Shown in pieces: positions 44,069 to 55,430 of a stretch of 64,000 bases of DNA. Positions within the stretch are counted from its first letter, which is position 1. Each line of letters begins with the position of its first letter. Where the stretch lies: NCBI RefSeq assembly GCF_016920785.2, contig NW_024609836.1, positions 6,194,406-6,258,405 on the forward strand, given 5' to 3'. Source of the stretch: Ixodes scapularis (lineage: Eukaryota; Arthropoda; Arachnida; Ixodida; Ixodidae). A model generated the notes under the pieces. It had not been told where the DNA came from. It saw only the letters and a program-made list of their open reading frames with translations, and did no database searches. The translations under genes and the position numbers were made by a program.

Positions 44069-44270
44069 GAATGACTGCAGGTGGTATTCGTCCGATTCGG
44101 CGTGGCCTAGTTTGCCGATATTCTGACAGATTCGAGCTGCAAGGCCTTGCTAAATGATGCAGCAGCGTTTAATGGTTCGTAGAAAATTTTCGCGCAATTA
44201 AAAAAAAACCTGATAAATTATAGTTTTGTAAACGAAAGTCTAATCAACATAATATTATGTCACGCCGACT

Positions 44271-44908
44271 ACTGATCTCTATGTCTACTTGCTGGATCGC
44301 GTTTGACCAGCTCCACCTATGGACGGGAATGCGGCTCCGGTCGGCCATCTTATTGGTAGAGTTATATTATCTCTAGCACTCATAATATTATGGCGGACAA
44401 CGCAATGGAGGCAGGCTGCCATAAAATAGCCGTAGATCTAGTACACTGTACCGTGGGTGATATTTCGTGCTTGATTGAAGTTGTGACCCGGCGTGAATGG
44501 TAGCCTCATCTTTTAGCACCAGGCGAAAGTCCTACGAAAGCGCAGCACCGGGGGAAAGCAGCGCAGCTCGCATAGAAAGCAGACTCCGTACCGGCGTCTG
44601 CTTTCGATGCTTCGTTCGATGCGACTGTTGATGCGTGCTGTGCTGCTTTTCCCCGGTGCTGCGATTTCGTGAAGTTTCAAAAATATAATTCGTTAAACAA
44701 TTTCAATCAAGCTCGAAATATCACCCACGCTATTTTGATGGAAGCCTGCCACCACAAATACCACAACGCTCTCTGCCATGGAGGGATGATAGTGGCTGCA
44801 GCGGCTTACATTGGCTAGAGGTAATATAACTCTACCAAAAAGATGGCCGCCAGTGACCGCATTCGCGGAGCGGGCAAACGCGATCCAGCAATTGTCATAG
44901 AGATCAGT
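44271..44908. mobile_element. Foldback element with long imperfect inverted arms
   Basis: 638 bp that fold on a centre near 44595. The outer ends ACTGATCTCTATG and CATAGAGATCAGT, the block GCTGGATCGCGTTTG, the block TTGGTAGAGTTATATTA and the inner CGCAGCACCGGGG / CCCCGGTGCTGCG all recur inverted in order. Flanks CACGCCGACT and GCGCCCGACT may be a worn 9-10-bp duplication, which would suit a Mutator-like element; that is uncertain. No coding capacity. Confidence 0.8.
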
Positions 44909-45821
44909 GCGCCCGACTAACACATCACAGTCGATGATACGCCTAGCCAGAACTTATATGATGCCCATCTGCGCACACGTTCCAAGTATGCTCGAAGAAA
45001 ACATTGATGTATATGTGTTTACGAACAAATGCAGCGCTCTAGATAAGGTGGACATCGTTTCCATTATTTTACGCCGAAACTTTTATTGCACGTAGTCACC
45101 ACTCCATAAATAGGAAAGCTTTAACGGAAATAAGGCGACACGGGGCGTTTCGATAGCGTAAGCACGCAGGGCCCGCGATCGCCGATTAGTCCGCTTTTGG
45201 ATGTACGGAGCACGTCAGCACATAGAGGCACGATTCATAGCTCAAACCAGAAGATGATTACAAAAAAAAAGCATCGTTTCCGGGTGATCCGCCAGCCGGC
45301 AAAAAAAAAAAAAAGTAGGCTCGAAAGAAAAATAAAAACAAACTATCAAAACATTTTGCGATTAAAATGTGGAACATCCGTGCGAAATGCGAAAATGAGC
45401 GCCACGTGTGGCGGTTTCACCGCACTGGCCACGAATCACTTGTGCTAATATATATATAAATATATTTTTACGGGCGGCTGTAGATCCATCACGAGTGCTG
45501 AGCCACTGTTCGGCTGGGGAATCGTGTCCCGACAGATTGAACACGCAGCAGTCGTGATGAATCTATCCCCTACGGCAGCCTTCTTTAGTAACGTAGGAAA
45601 ATTTAGAGCTAGGGATTCGCTACCTAGAAGATGTTTATACATGTACTCCTAATATTTTGTTTAGGCCTTCACTTACCAGGAGCTGCGATATAAAGTACTC
45701 TAAGCACAAATCCAAGGAATAAAAGCACGCAATTCAGCAGGGCAATCATTTTCATCCTGTTCCTGGCGCACACCCGAAAAAAGAATGTGATGTTCATATA
45801 TGGTTTTCCTGACGGATTCTA
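44909..45821. other. Spacer, nothing recognised
   Basis: Short A-rich runs (45299-45314) and a TATATATAAATATATT stretch near 45450. No gene or element that I can support. Confidence 0.4.
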
Positions 45822-46264
45822 CACTGTTAGCAAATATAACACGCTGAGACGTGTAAACCGTTGTACCATAGCGTTCACGTCAAAACCTGTTTGTTCTACA
45901 AGCAGTCATGTGTGTTATTCGTCTACACATGAGATGCCGTGTAAAGTTAACACAATACACCGTGTCTCCCTTCCGAGAAACACGGTTGAGCGTGTTTCTT
46001 TTAAGACATGGCGGCCAACAGCCGAGAGCAGGCGAGAGGCGAGCCCAGCGAGCCGCGCGCCTTTCAACCGAATTGAGAGCACACAGGACGCGTCTGTTCT
46101 CGTTCGATGCTTTTATACGCAGTAAAGAGTCTCCCAGCGTGCAAAGGTAAATGTGCAAAGGTACGTACCTGCGTCGTCGGCGGTCGGCATCGTCGGTAGC
46201 TACGACGGAGCCGCTAGGCAGAAAAACAAATCGAAATTACACGGATAAATAACTCGAGCAAACT
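45822..46264 (+). repeat. Dispersed repeat, copy 1
   Basis: 443 bp paralogous to 60206-60665, starting CACTGTTAGCAAA and ending at TAACTCGAGCAAACT. Roughly four of five bases agree. It holds repeated ACACG/CGTGT motifs and a 22-codon frame ATGGCGGCCAACAGCCGAG that keeps its length in both copies. Class unknown. Confidence 0.85.
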
Positions 46265-47815
46265 AAAGCGCCGCGATCTTCCGGTATTTTATTTTCTGCG
46301 TGGTTTGTCTAACCGGAAATAGACAACTCGCAAAGACAAAAAGCGCTGTGACAATACATTTCTCGCTCAGCTTGGTTGACTCTCTTGTGATTCTAGCATC
46401 GTCTGCGGTCCGACATAAAGCAGAACAATGTTTAACAATGCCAGCTTAAAAACTGTATCTAGTAATCGAGAGTTTGCACCCGATTCTTAACCAGCAAAAA
46501 GCTAGAGGATCCAAGGCCTTCAGAGTCCCGTCACAGCCGTGGCAGGAGTATACAGTATACAATTTAAACAAATTTGTCGACCGCTCGTGATGTCTAATTG
46601 CGGACATATTTTGCAAATATTGAATTTACGAAACGTATCGTATTATTGACCGACATGACTTTGTTAATCCTGACCTGCTAACGCAATTCGACAGAAAATA
46701 AAAGCTGCATTGGTGAAATAAGTAGTACGCGGGCTTTGTTATATAAAACGTATGCAAACGTGTATGCGGCATACCTAAACTGTACTAGAAGACCCAATGC
46801 CTCTGATGCGCTCTGAATCTTGAACACAATGTTGCTTTCAGACACGTTGCCTTTCAAGAACGGTGAATAAAACGCGTGATGGAGTGATGCGTTTAACGTC
46901 GCGTCCCGCGCATGCAACAAAAGTGAGCAACAGGCTGGTATGTCATGCTCGGCAACGTCACAATCCCTATAGTAGGTTGTTGAAAAGCAGGCTAAAAGGA
47001 TGAGCGGAAGCGATGATCGCTGTCGTGCCCCACGTCTCCTATCTGCTTCGGGTACCGTTGTGGTGCCTGGACGCGTTATTAACGTGTCCTAAAAAGAGGC
47101 CTCTTCATTTCCACCTGATGACCTAATACATGTGTAATGCTTTGGCCGGCCACGATCCTGGCAGTGTCGCTGTAGCGGAGGTGGATCAGTCAACCGTCTC
47201 TGCTGTTCCAGGTTGCTCTCCAGCTTGGCTGCTCATGGAAGCAGGAGCAGCCAGCAGTCGGCACGTAATGACGGCAGCGACAATCACGTTCGCCCGTAAT
47301 ACATTTTGTCAGAACGTCTAGCGCCAACGGCCAGCGTCCCGACATCGGAGAGCATGACAGGTCGGCTCCTGTGACGTCATTTGTTACCCCTCCAGGCACA
47401 CTTTTGATGCATGGTCGGGATAAGACGCTGAACACACTACTCAAATACGCGTAGCAGGCAGCGTTGTCTGCACCGACAGCTCGGGTGCGAAACGATCTGC
47501 GGCAGCACAAGCTTTTGGCCGCGTTCACAATTGCCCCTGCGTCACCGTCAGGATCCCGGCAGGCGACAGCATGACACTTTTATGACGCCATCAGGCGCAA
47601 AACGAGGAACCACATCTAAAAGCACAGTAAGCAAGGCGGTCTGAGACGCCTTCCAGTGAACGCACCATAATTAAAAACCATGGGACAACGGAAAGAAAGA
47701 GGACATGCACCACCGTCTCACAACCAGCACAGCAGACAGCTGTCATTTACATTCATAACAGTCTTGTTCTTCGTCATCTTCCATTCGAACGATACACAAC
47801 CTACCGAAAGACACT
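46265..47815. other. Spacer, nothing recognised
   Basis: GC-rich around 47130-47560 with short open frames on both strands, none of a family I know. Confidence 0.4.
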
Positions 47816-47960
47816 AGAGTGTGGAACCGAAATGTTTTTTGGTTCGGTTCGGGTTCGGGTTCACGGCTTTCGGTTAAGTTCCGTTTCAGTTCAGGGGAGT
47901 AAAAACGATCTTTCAAATCGGTTTAAACCGGTTCGGACCAATGAGCCGGTGAGAACCGCT
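47816..47960 (+). repeat. Dispersed GGTTCGG-rich repeat end, copy 1
   Basis: Starts AGAGTGTGGAACCGAAA and has dense GGTTCGG motifs and CGGTTTAAACCGG. A second copy in the same direction starts at 50909 (AGAGTGTCGAACCGAAA). It is probably the end of a DNA transposon family; its other end is not seen. Confidence 0.5.
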
Positions 47961-48164
47961 AAAGTGGGAATATATTTTCCGCCTTATTTAGGCATTAGCC
48001 ACTATTTCAGCCGTGGAACGAGCAGCTAAATAGATTTTTGCCCGTGGTACAAGCAAATTTTATTTTTAAAAAAAAAATAAACAACATTGTATTGTTTGAT
48101 TTTAATGCAAGAATAAGAAAATACAGGTTATTATAAAAAAAAATGTCGTGTTTGCGTATAAACA

Positions 48165-48186
48165 TATATATATATATATATATATT
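48165..48186. repeat. (TA)n microsatellite
   Basis: About 11 TA units. A second, longer run lies at 49906-49941. Confidence 0.85.
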
Positions 48187-48752
48187 CACCTCAGTAACAT
48201 ATTTTTCCTGAATCAAAAGGTCGCTGCGAAGTGAGGTAGGTCGCCTAAAATACCCCTGATTGGTACTTTTCGTCAAAATCTTAGAAGTATAATCGTAGTT
48301 GTGCTCTTGAACTAAGGTATTAATTCGGTGCCTAAAGTCATGATATGGGGACATCGTTTCCATATATATGTCGTGAAATGAAGTTTCCGAAATGCGTTTC
48401 GCAATATATATGATGACGATACAACCGAACTAAAAGAAATCATACATTCAAAATGTCTCGAAATGTGAGGACAAGCTCAGGCAGTTTACATTTCATAGAA
48501 ACACAACGCGGCACAGAAAACTCTTGTTTTTCTAACCCCTGGTTATGGAGGCGAAGAATCGCGCGGAAAGAAGTGGTCGAAATTGGTCACTCTATTCTTT
48601 GCGTACCTTCGTACGCAGATCGAAGGCGGCCTAAAATAGCGCGTATCCACGTGAACATTTTCTTACGTAGAGATAAACTGGCGGAGCCACAGCCTGGCCC
48701 TTGAGGTTTGTTCTTGACACGATGACGGTCAGTTCAGTTACAAAACTTTCTG

Positions 48753-49600
48753 GCGCTTTCAACTGGCCGAGAGCCGAACAATGAACCCTAGTGTACTTGC
48801 GACCGGCAGCGCTTTCAAACGGAATACTGGAGGTCTCGCGTGCTTTTGTGTCAATCTTGATAAGAGACGAATTGATTTCTTTGCATGCGAAGTCTTTGCT
48901 CTATTTCTTATCTCCCTCTTCCGTTTCATTGGGAAGGAACGCCCGCTTCGTTTCCCACAAAGTATTCTCAAGTAAATCAAGTGCAAATCACGCGATTTTA
49001 AAAAAAAAATGCGCGTTTTTGAGCGGTTAAATCCGTCGATTTGCGACACGGGCTTTCTTGCGCTTTCAAAACTGGCCGAGAGCCGACCAATTTACCCTAG
49101 TGTACTTGCGACGGGCAGCGCTTTCAAACGGAATACTGGAGATCTCGCGTGCTTTTCCGTCAATCTTGATAAGAGATGAATTGATTTCTTTTCACGCGAA
49201 TTATTTGCTATATTTCTAATCTCTCTCTTTCGTTCCATTGGGAAGGAACGCCCTTTTAGTTAGCCGCAAAGCAGCATGAATTAATTACGTCCGAATTACA
49301 GAATATTCAATTATATAATGCTTTCGCCGGTTAACCGCGTCGGAAAGCGCAGCTTTACGACGAGGCCTGTGTCACTTTGATGTGAGCGAGAGCAACACGA
49401 TTTGCGCTATTGCACGCGAGATTGGTAGCGCTTTCAATCGCAGGACTGTAGATATTGCGTGCATTTTTTGCACGCTTCAAGATGTGGGATTTTCTTTCTT
49501 GTCACGTGACGTGTTTGCCAAATTGTCTCTCTCTAGCTTTTTCGTATCATTTAATAAGCCCGTCCGCTTACATTCCTATGATAAAAAACCTTAAATGTGT
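48753..49600 (+). repeat. 307-bp tandem array, three diverging units
   Basis: Units start at GCGCTTTCAACTGGCCGAG (48753), GCGCTTTCAAAACTGGCCG (49060) and, more worn, about 49367. Shared blocks in order: CTAGTGTACTTGCGAC, GCAGCGCTTTCAAACGG, CGTGCTTTT, and CATTGGGAAGGAACGCCC. Units 1 and 2 are about 85% alike; unit 3 keeps the TAGCGCTTTCAATCG and GCGTGCATTTTTTGC parts. It looks like a satellite fragment. Confidence 0.85.
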
Positions 49601-49902
49601 GAAGAACGACGCCCATGATTTTAAATTATGCGCACAGGATTTTAATTTGTGTTAGTTTTGTTCACCGTCTTGAATACCTAGGCGTTCGTACATGCTCGTC
49701 CTCGCGCCTCGAATTGGATGCGAGCGAAATCAATCTCCCCAAGCTAGCTTCAGAAATTGCTACAATATCAGACTTGAGAAAAGCCAGAGATGCCTGGCTT
49801 TCACAGGTCATGCAATATTTTTCCATAAAATGCAATATTCCAATTGTTTATTTGTTTAATTAATTACTTATTTTTTTATTCATTCGTTTTATATATGTAC
49901 GC

Positions 49903-49905
<3 letters not shown>

Positions 49906-49941
<36 letters not shown>
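49906..49941. repeat. (TA)n microsatellite
   Basis: About 18 TA units, then a poly-A run at 49966-49977. Confidence 0.85.
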
Positions 49942-49943
<2 letters not shown>

Positions 49944-50149
49944 TTTCAAACTAAAGTGCTGTCTCAAAAAAAAAAAAAGGCGGCACGGTTACTTGTGTGC
50001 ATGCAGACATGCATGAGTCAAACCTGGAAGGGAACAATGTTAAACCTAGAAGTAAAAAGAAAAACAATGGATATCAGAACCTGGAAATAAAAGAAAAGTT
50101 GATGGTCCAGTTCCGGCCCCTTTAGTTTGCGCGTGTAACTTTCGTCTAT

Positions 50150-50470
50150 TGTACGCTATCGTCTGTACAGTTCACCGCTGCCAGCCCGGACACAAAGTCA
50201 CCCTGCGCCCCCTCTCAAGAAGCTACAACCGTCATCCCGCCGTCCTTGAAACTTGGCCCCGACCGTCAAGCTTCTTCACCCGGATAAGAACTGCCCTCCG
50301 CTTCCCTCTCTCGAAACCTTCAACCGTCACCCCTCCGAAATTTGGACTCGACCGTAGCATTGTATAAATACCACCCGCGTTCATCTGTAAAAGTTCTTCC
50401 TGACGAAGGCCGGACTCCGGCCGAAAGGTCGAAGATTAAATCGTCCGTTGTTGCTGTTTTCACTAAGGGT
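50150..50470 (+). other. Retroelement-like terminal region with a hammerhead-like motif
   Basis: Two imperfect repeats (ACCGTCATCCC...CCCGACCGTC and ACCGTCACCCC...CTCGACCGTA) precede CTGACGA (50400-50406), a perfect 6-bp hairpin GGCCGG-ACT-CCGGCC (50408-50422) and GAAA (50423-50426). This order is that of a hammerhead ribozyme core, and such motifs are known in Penelope-like terminal repeats. One extra A before the hairpin breaks the consensus, and I find no clean helix I. (TG)n and (TA)n runs follow. Confidence 0.4.
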
Positions 50471-50908
50471 TTTTTTCTTCTCAGTTTTATACCCACGCCT
50501 TCGGCCTCCCGCCACCATGCCCGTTATATATATATATGTGTGTGTGTGTGTATACATACATACAAGCATACACGCATACATCACGCATGATTGCCGCGAG
50601 AAATAGGAAGGCAAAAATACTATGTTCAAGTATAACATTGCAACATTCACACTTTGTACACCCAACGGGGGTCAAACGGGAGGCTGTTCTTCCTTATGCA
50701 AAAAAAAAACTTCATTGCATGGTCGGAAGGAAGCTTGAAGTCTGGAATTTTTCGCTCAACAAAGAAAAAAGGGAATGCACTTTAAAAGCTTCACAGTTCA
50801 AGTAAGAGGGCATTTCGAAACGTGAAATTTTATACAGGTTGTTTTCTTGCAGAGAGGAGGAGGGGGGGGGGGGGGGCGACGCAGGCAGTTATATGAGGGG
50901 TGAAGACC

Positions 50909-50974
50909 AGAGTGTCGAACCGAAAACCGGAACCGAACCGTTATTTTTAGCCGGACCGAAACTGAACCGCCATC
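50909..50974 (+). repeat. Dispersed GGTTCGG-rich repeat end, copy 2
   Basis: Starts AGAGTGTCGAACCGAAA and resembles 47816-47870 in the same direction. It is cut short by the LINE tail at 50975. Confidence 0.5.
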
Positions 50975-51640
50975 TTATTTATTTATTTATTTACACAGTA
51001 CCTAAATCGCCAGAGTGGCATTATTGTAGGGAATGCATGGTCCAGGAAAGTAAAACGATTATACGTCACATTGTATCAAACATGTTCATAAAAAGTAAAA
51101 CTATTGATTGAAAGAAGTGCAATAAGAGCGTTACAAAACGATTACGCAAAATCAGAAACATAACAGCATAAAATAAAAACTACAGCACACCACTATTAAA
51201 ATATGTCTAATAATGAGGAGGAAAACATAGCTTCCGAAGTCTCAGTGACCACATGCTGCGGAAGACTGTTTCAATCACTAGTTGATTTTGGGGAAATATG
51301 AGTCCTTAACCATTTCAGTTCTACACCTAATATTCTTTACTTTTAGCGGGTGGTCAACTCTTGAGGAAAGGTAATCAGGATTATGTAAGTAGTTGTCCTT
51401 CACAATACCTGTTTGTCCTAAGTAAATACTTCTGAAACGTTTCATTCTAAGATATTTTCTCCGCGAAACCAGAGATTTCCACTTCAGCTGTTTCTTTAAA
51501 TCTCTTATGCTTGAGCAAAATTCATAATTATTTGCAACAAAACGGGCTGCTCTATTTTTCACTCGCTCTAGTTTCGATATTAAATTTACGTAATACGGGT
51601 CCCACGCTGGAGAAGCATACTCTAAGAACTGGACGGAAGA
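50975..51640 (-). pseudogene. LINE 3' fragment (LINE E)
   Basis: A minus-strand LINE end: a (TTTA)n-like tail at about 50975-50993, a 3' UTR, then coding sequence at 51278-51640 for LEYASPAWDPYYVNLISKLE, RVKNRAARFV and SVVSRRKYLRM-like residues, the conserved region after the RT of CR1/jockey ORF2. Upstream parts are missing, so it is 5'-truncated. Its tail (TTTA) differs from the (AAT) tails of LINEs B-D, so it is another family. Confidence 0.8.
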
Positions 51641-53116
51641 TAATATAACCGTAACCGGTTCACGGCCTATCAGTCTGACGATGAATAGAAGTACAAGTGT
51701 GTACGGCCAGGGGTACCTGAAAACAAAGACTCTATTGGCCTTAGGGGCAGCCCAAGGTCGGCAGCCGCTCAAATTCTCGTAGTATTGTTAAAACTTCAAA
51801 GTTTTTAGGGTGCAAAATCAAAGAAATGCAGGATTACTATGAACATATGACACCCATATTATAACTCTCCAATCGGCAGCCCAAAAACGGAGCATGGAGT
51901 CTGTCAATAATAATAAATAACAATATTATATATATATAATAAATATAATTCTCCGGCGGAGCATCGTCAAATGAAAACAAGAAGAAGGGGAGTGGGGCAA
52001 TTGGGGAAGGGAAGTTAAAAAAAATCTGTTTTGTAATGGTTGTTCCACTCCGCATCTTCCGAACACAGGAGGACAGCGCGATCCTGCGAAGGTACATCGT
52101 TTGCGAAATCACTCCTACAAGAAAGCGCGTTTTTGGGGTGCCAGTCGCTCACGCGGTTCCTCACGACGCTGCACCATGCAAGAATGATATGTTTCTGAAT
52201 ACGTGGATTGCACAAAGCGCTAACCTTTTGTAGCGTGCGTTTTGCACGCCGGGATTTGATTTTCTCAGCAAAAATTAATCTCTGACCCCTATACATTGTT
52301 TCTGCCTAACTCCAGACGCAGCCGATGGTACCAGCGCGAGCATGAGGCCCTGAACAGTGCTTGCAGTGCACGAGCACGCGTGCTTGGTTGGGACGCTGGA
52401 AACTCGGAGCTCGCGCTTATAGCATGGGCTGAATCTGGACTTGAAGAAGCCATGCAAAACCTTTGTAAACATTTTTTTCTCATTTGCGTTGTCTTGGCTT
52501 TAATTAGTGACTGGGACTCTAGAACCACATAAAACATAAAATAAAGAAAAAATCGTACATATTCTGAACGTAATATGTAAAATAAGTTTAGTATTTTGAG
52601 CTCATTTTCTGTTTGTTGATGACGTCCTTGTAAACCAATAGAGAACCTAAACAGCAAAGAGCGTGCAACAACAATGCGCGATCTTCCTAAGTGTTGGAGA
52701 TTAACACCCAGTTATAAACATCTGAAGGCCGGGTCAATTTACGGGTGTTCCCAGCAAATATTTGAGTGAAAGTCAACTGCTTCAAAGGACTGGCATATTC
52801 AGCCTGTCCTATCTCAAGAATTCTATGTCGTCATTATCCGACGTTCTAGACCCATGTCGTGAATGAACGCTCGTGTTTGACACTGATGGGCATGCCGTAC
52901 GAAGCAGCGTTTCGTTTCCTTCGTCCCTCTGCAATGAACCTTTAAGCGGAAACGAAGTATAGCAAAAGGGGATGTCCAAATTGTAAAGTTGCAGAGTATT
53001 TGATATCGGCACCCTAATAAAATATTAGAGCGCCCGTGACTGATAAATTATAGTTGCAAAAATTAGGCCCCGAAACAAGTGCTCGTAGAACCAAATATAA
53101 CTTTAGCCTCCGGAGA
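51641..53116. other. Spacer, nothing firmly recognised
   Basis: The frame at 52296-52532 has a plausible amino-acid mix (REHEALNSACSARARVLGWD) but no family I can name. The rest is AT-rich. Confidence 0.35.
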
Positions 53117-53140
53117 CAGTGATGGGCGAAGTTTCGAACT

Positions 53141-53817
53141 GATTAAAAAGCGCAACAAGACGACGGACAAACAAGGAGACAAAGACGCAGCGCTACTTAC
53201 AACTGAGCTTTATTTCCGCTGCAGCGAGAACACCATAAGCAGACCCGGCTGCACGAAAAAGCACAAAACTTGCTTTGTTGAGTGTACAGAAGAGCTTGTC
53301 TACTCCATGCCATTATCGTGCGGGCGTCATTATGTAGGGCAGACTGGTCGCTGCCTAAATGAGAGACTGAGGGAACACTGTTACAACGTCGATGCCGTCA
53401 TATCGGGACACCTCGGTGTGCATTGCCGGGATTGTGGTTGTACTCCGTTTTTCACAGATTGTACAGTACTAAACAAAAACAGAAACAAAACCACAAGGGA
53501 AATACTCACGGCTAGAGAAATTGCTAGATTAGGGCTGCAATGTGTCAGCGCACCTTCTTTGTCGTTATCCGAAAAAAAATTGCAGTTTTTGACCAAGCAT
53601 CACTAGTTCTGGGTGGGTGCCGATGGGTGATGCAGGAATTTTAGCCTTTTTTTGTGTTTTTTGAAGATTTTATTATGTTTACCTTATTTCTTCCTATTTT
53701 TTTGTGCTGTTGCCGGTAGTATATACCGAGCTGCAGCGGAAATCAAGTTCAATTGTAAGTAGCGCTGTGTCTGTGTCTCCTCCTTGTTTGTCCGTCGTCT
53801 TGTTGCGCTTTTTAATC
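53141..53817 (+). mobile_element. Mini Penelope-like element with inverted terminal repeats
   Basis: Arms 53141-53224 and 53730-53817 are inverted, both running from GATTAAAAAGCGCAACAAGA to CCGCTGCAGC with a few changes. Between them is a GIY-YIG coding fragment. The arm layout (GCGCAACAAGACGACGG...TTTATT) resembles the 3' end of the large Penelope copies at 10787 (GCGCGCAAACGACAAGGACG...TTTATT). It sits directly after a hAT-like end (53117-53140, CAGTGATGGGCGAAG). Confidence 0.8.
53220..53606 (+). pseudogene. Penelope-like C-terminal GIY-YIG domain fragment
   Basis: Codes ECTEELVYSMPLSCGRHYVG, QTGRCLNERLREHC, HLGVHCRDCGC and TREILTAREIARLG: the GIY-YIG nuclease (VYSMPL...HYVGQTGR) with its Cys/His cluster and C-terminal helix, aligned with the end of the 10922-13321 protein. 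No RT remains, so this is the 3' part of a 5'-truncated copy. The frame is open upstream to 53079 but a start cannot be chosen. Confidence 0.85.
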
Positions 53818-54114
53818 ATCATGAATCACCAACTTGCCCAAGTTTTTACCCTTGTCGAAGTTTTGAGCTTGTGCGATCCCATGTCCAAATGAGATTTAAA
53901 TTGGAAACAAAATCACAACATCTCCACGTGCTGAATGATGTTGATTGGGGCGAAGCTCTGGTGGTGCTGATGATACTGATTTTATTGTTCGTAGGTAGTG
54001 CTGATGGTGCTGATTTTTTTTTTTTTATTGCTCATAGGTAGTGCTGAGTTCCGGGTTGTGTTTCTACTTCATTATTACTACGTTATGGTCGGTGAAATGC
54101 AGAGCCAGTGGTTC

Positions 54115-54440
54115 TTCTAGCTGATCAGCTTCGATCCGCTAGAAGCCGTGGGAACGCATCTCCACCGCTTAAGTCAACGGTCCATTTCAGGAAAAGAATG
54201 CGTGGTATGAAACGTGGTTATAAACGCATTTCAGCATTTGACCGCAGCGCCCTCTCGTCTATAAACGTCGAGCCAATGCATGCAAAGTTTAACGCGATTA
54301 TCTACGCATTAGACCGCAGCGCCCCCTCCTATATAGGCGTTGAGCGGCTACATGCAACGTTTCATCCATGACAGACAGATTGGATGGCAATCGATGTGAG
54401 CACGGGCGCCGGACGGATGGACAAGGCTAGACCCTAAGGA
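54115..54440. repeat. Short tandem duplication in an unknown repeat
   Basis: GACCGCAGCGCCCTCTCGTC (54240) recurs 72 bp on as GACCGCAGCGCCCCCTCCTA (54312), with matching flanks (ATGCATGCAAAGTTTAACG / CTACATGCAACGTTTCATC). The right end reads AAGGAGCTTCGCCCCTAGTA. Class unknown. Confidence 0.5.
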
Positions 54441-54879
54441 GCTTCGCCCCTAGTATATTCCCTGCTCTTTCCGATATCTATATGTAATTACGAACATCAT
54501 TGCACGCCTCTCTCCTAGAGAAAAAGAGACCATAACATACCACGTCCTGAACAGTAAAGAGTCCGACGCTCCAAAATCCGATTTGCTTTTTCATCAGGGG
54601 AGACTTTTTGCACGTGGAGAGCAGCATCTTCTTTGATATGTACGTTTTCTTCTTCAAATGCCCTAGTCCCTTGACATGCGCCGATGATCAAGTGGCTGTT
54701 TACCTATTCCAACTTCAGGCCACCAAATGTTCAGGACTTTGTTAGCGAGGGTCCGTGCTTGTGAAATTGTTTACCCAACTAGACGGAGTTCAGTCAAACG
54801 TGTTCACGACTAGAACATGCATCTCTATATATTTCTTTTTGAGAAGAGGACCGCGCCACGGACCGAGCGCGATATAGCC

Positions 54880-55430
54880 GTGGCAAGAAGTAGAGGAAGA
54901 AGAGATCGTGGACGTTGGAAACGAAACGCTTCTGCGTCTCGGTGGATAAAGGAGTGTTGTCAGTCTCTGCCTAACAAGTGGGGGCCCATACGGCTTTCTA
55001 GTGTGGCGCCAGCGGATCTTGAGAGCAGCGCGGAACTGTGGTTTCGTTCTACCGAGAACTTCGCTGACTGGCAGGCATTTGTTACGGCGTTCAGCTGTGT
55101 GTCTCGGGCCCATCAATTTTTTTTTTAAAATAAGAGGAGCAGCAGCTCAGCGCGCGAACCCAACACCCTAAAGAGAAACTCAGGCAATTCATCTATGCCA
55201 TCGCAGAATACTACGAGTGCCTGGGAGAAAAGGTGAACCGAGTGCTCCGACAAATGCAAGTCCTGGCAGAGGGAAGGCCGTTTACCAATCAAGAAGAGCT
55301 GGCAAAAGCTGCGGATGGCCTCATGGAGACAGCGTGCCTCCGCCACAGCCCAGGACCCAGGTGGCGCGAGACCTCGCCTTCCACAGCCGGTGGCCAACGC
55401 CTTTGCCCTCTCCTCACAGCAGTAAGTCGT
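54880..55430 (+). pseudogene. Ty3/gypsy Gag-like fragment
   Basis: Two pieces in different frames. The first (to about 55115) codes SLPNKWGPIRLSSVAPADLE and AELWFRSTENFADWQAFVTA, a pattern like the capsid-proximal Gag domain (AxLWF...W..F...F). The second (about 55137-55400) codes RTQHPKEKLRQFIYAIAEYY and TNQEELAKAADGLMET, like the following Gag part. A T/A-rich break at about 55117-55132 separates them. No pol follows. It differs from the Gag at 388, so it is from another family. Confidence 0.6.

Noticed and set aside
47190..47528. A 112-codon minus-strand frame
   Set aside because: GC-rich region with open frames on both strands and no recognisable domain.
50375..50435. A type III hammerhead using TCGACC upstream as helix III
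   Set aside because: TCGACC/GGTCGA pairs well, but an extra G separates it from the cleavage triplet and helix I does not form.
52296..52532. A 78-codon frame with a protein-like composition
   Set aside because: No family I recognise, no start or splice support, and flanks full of stops.
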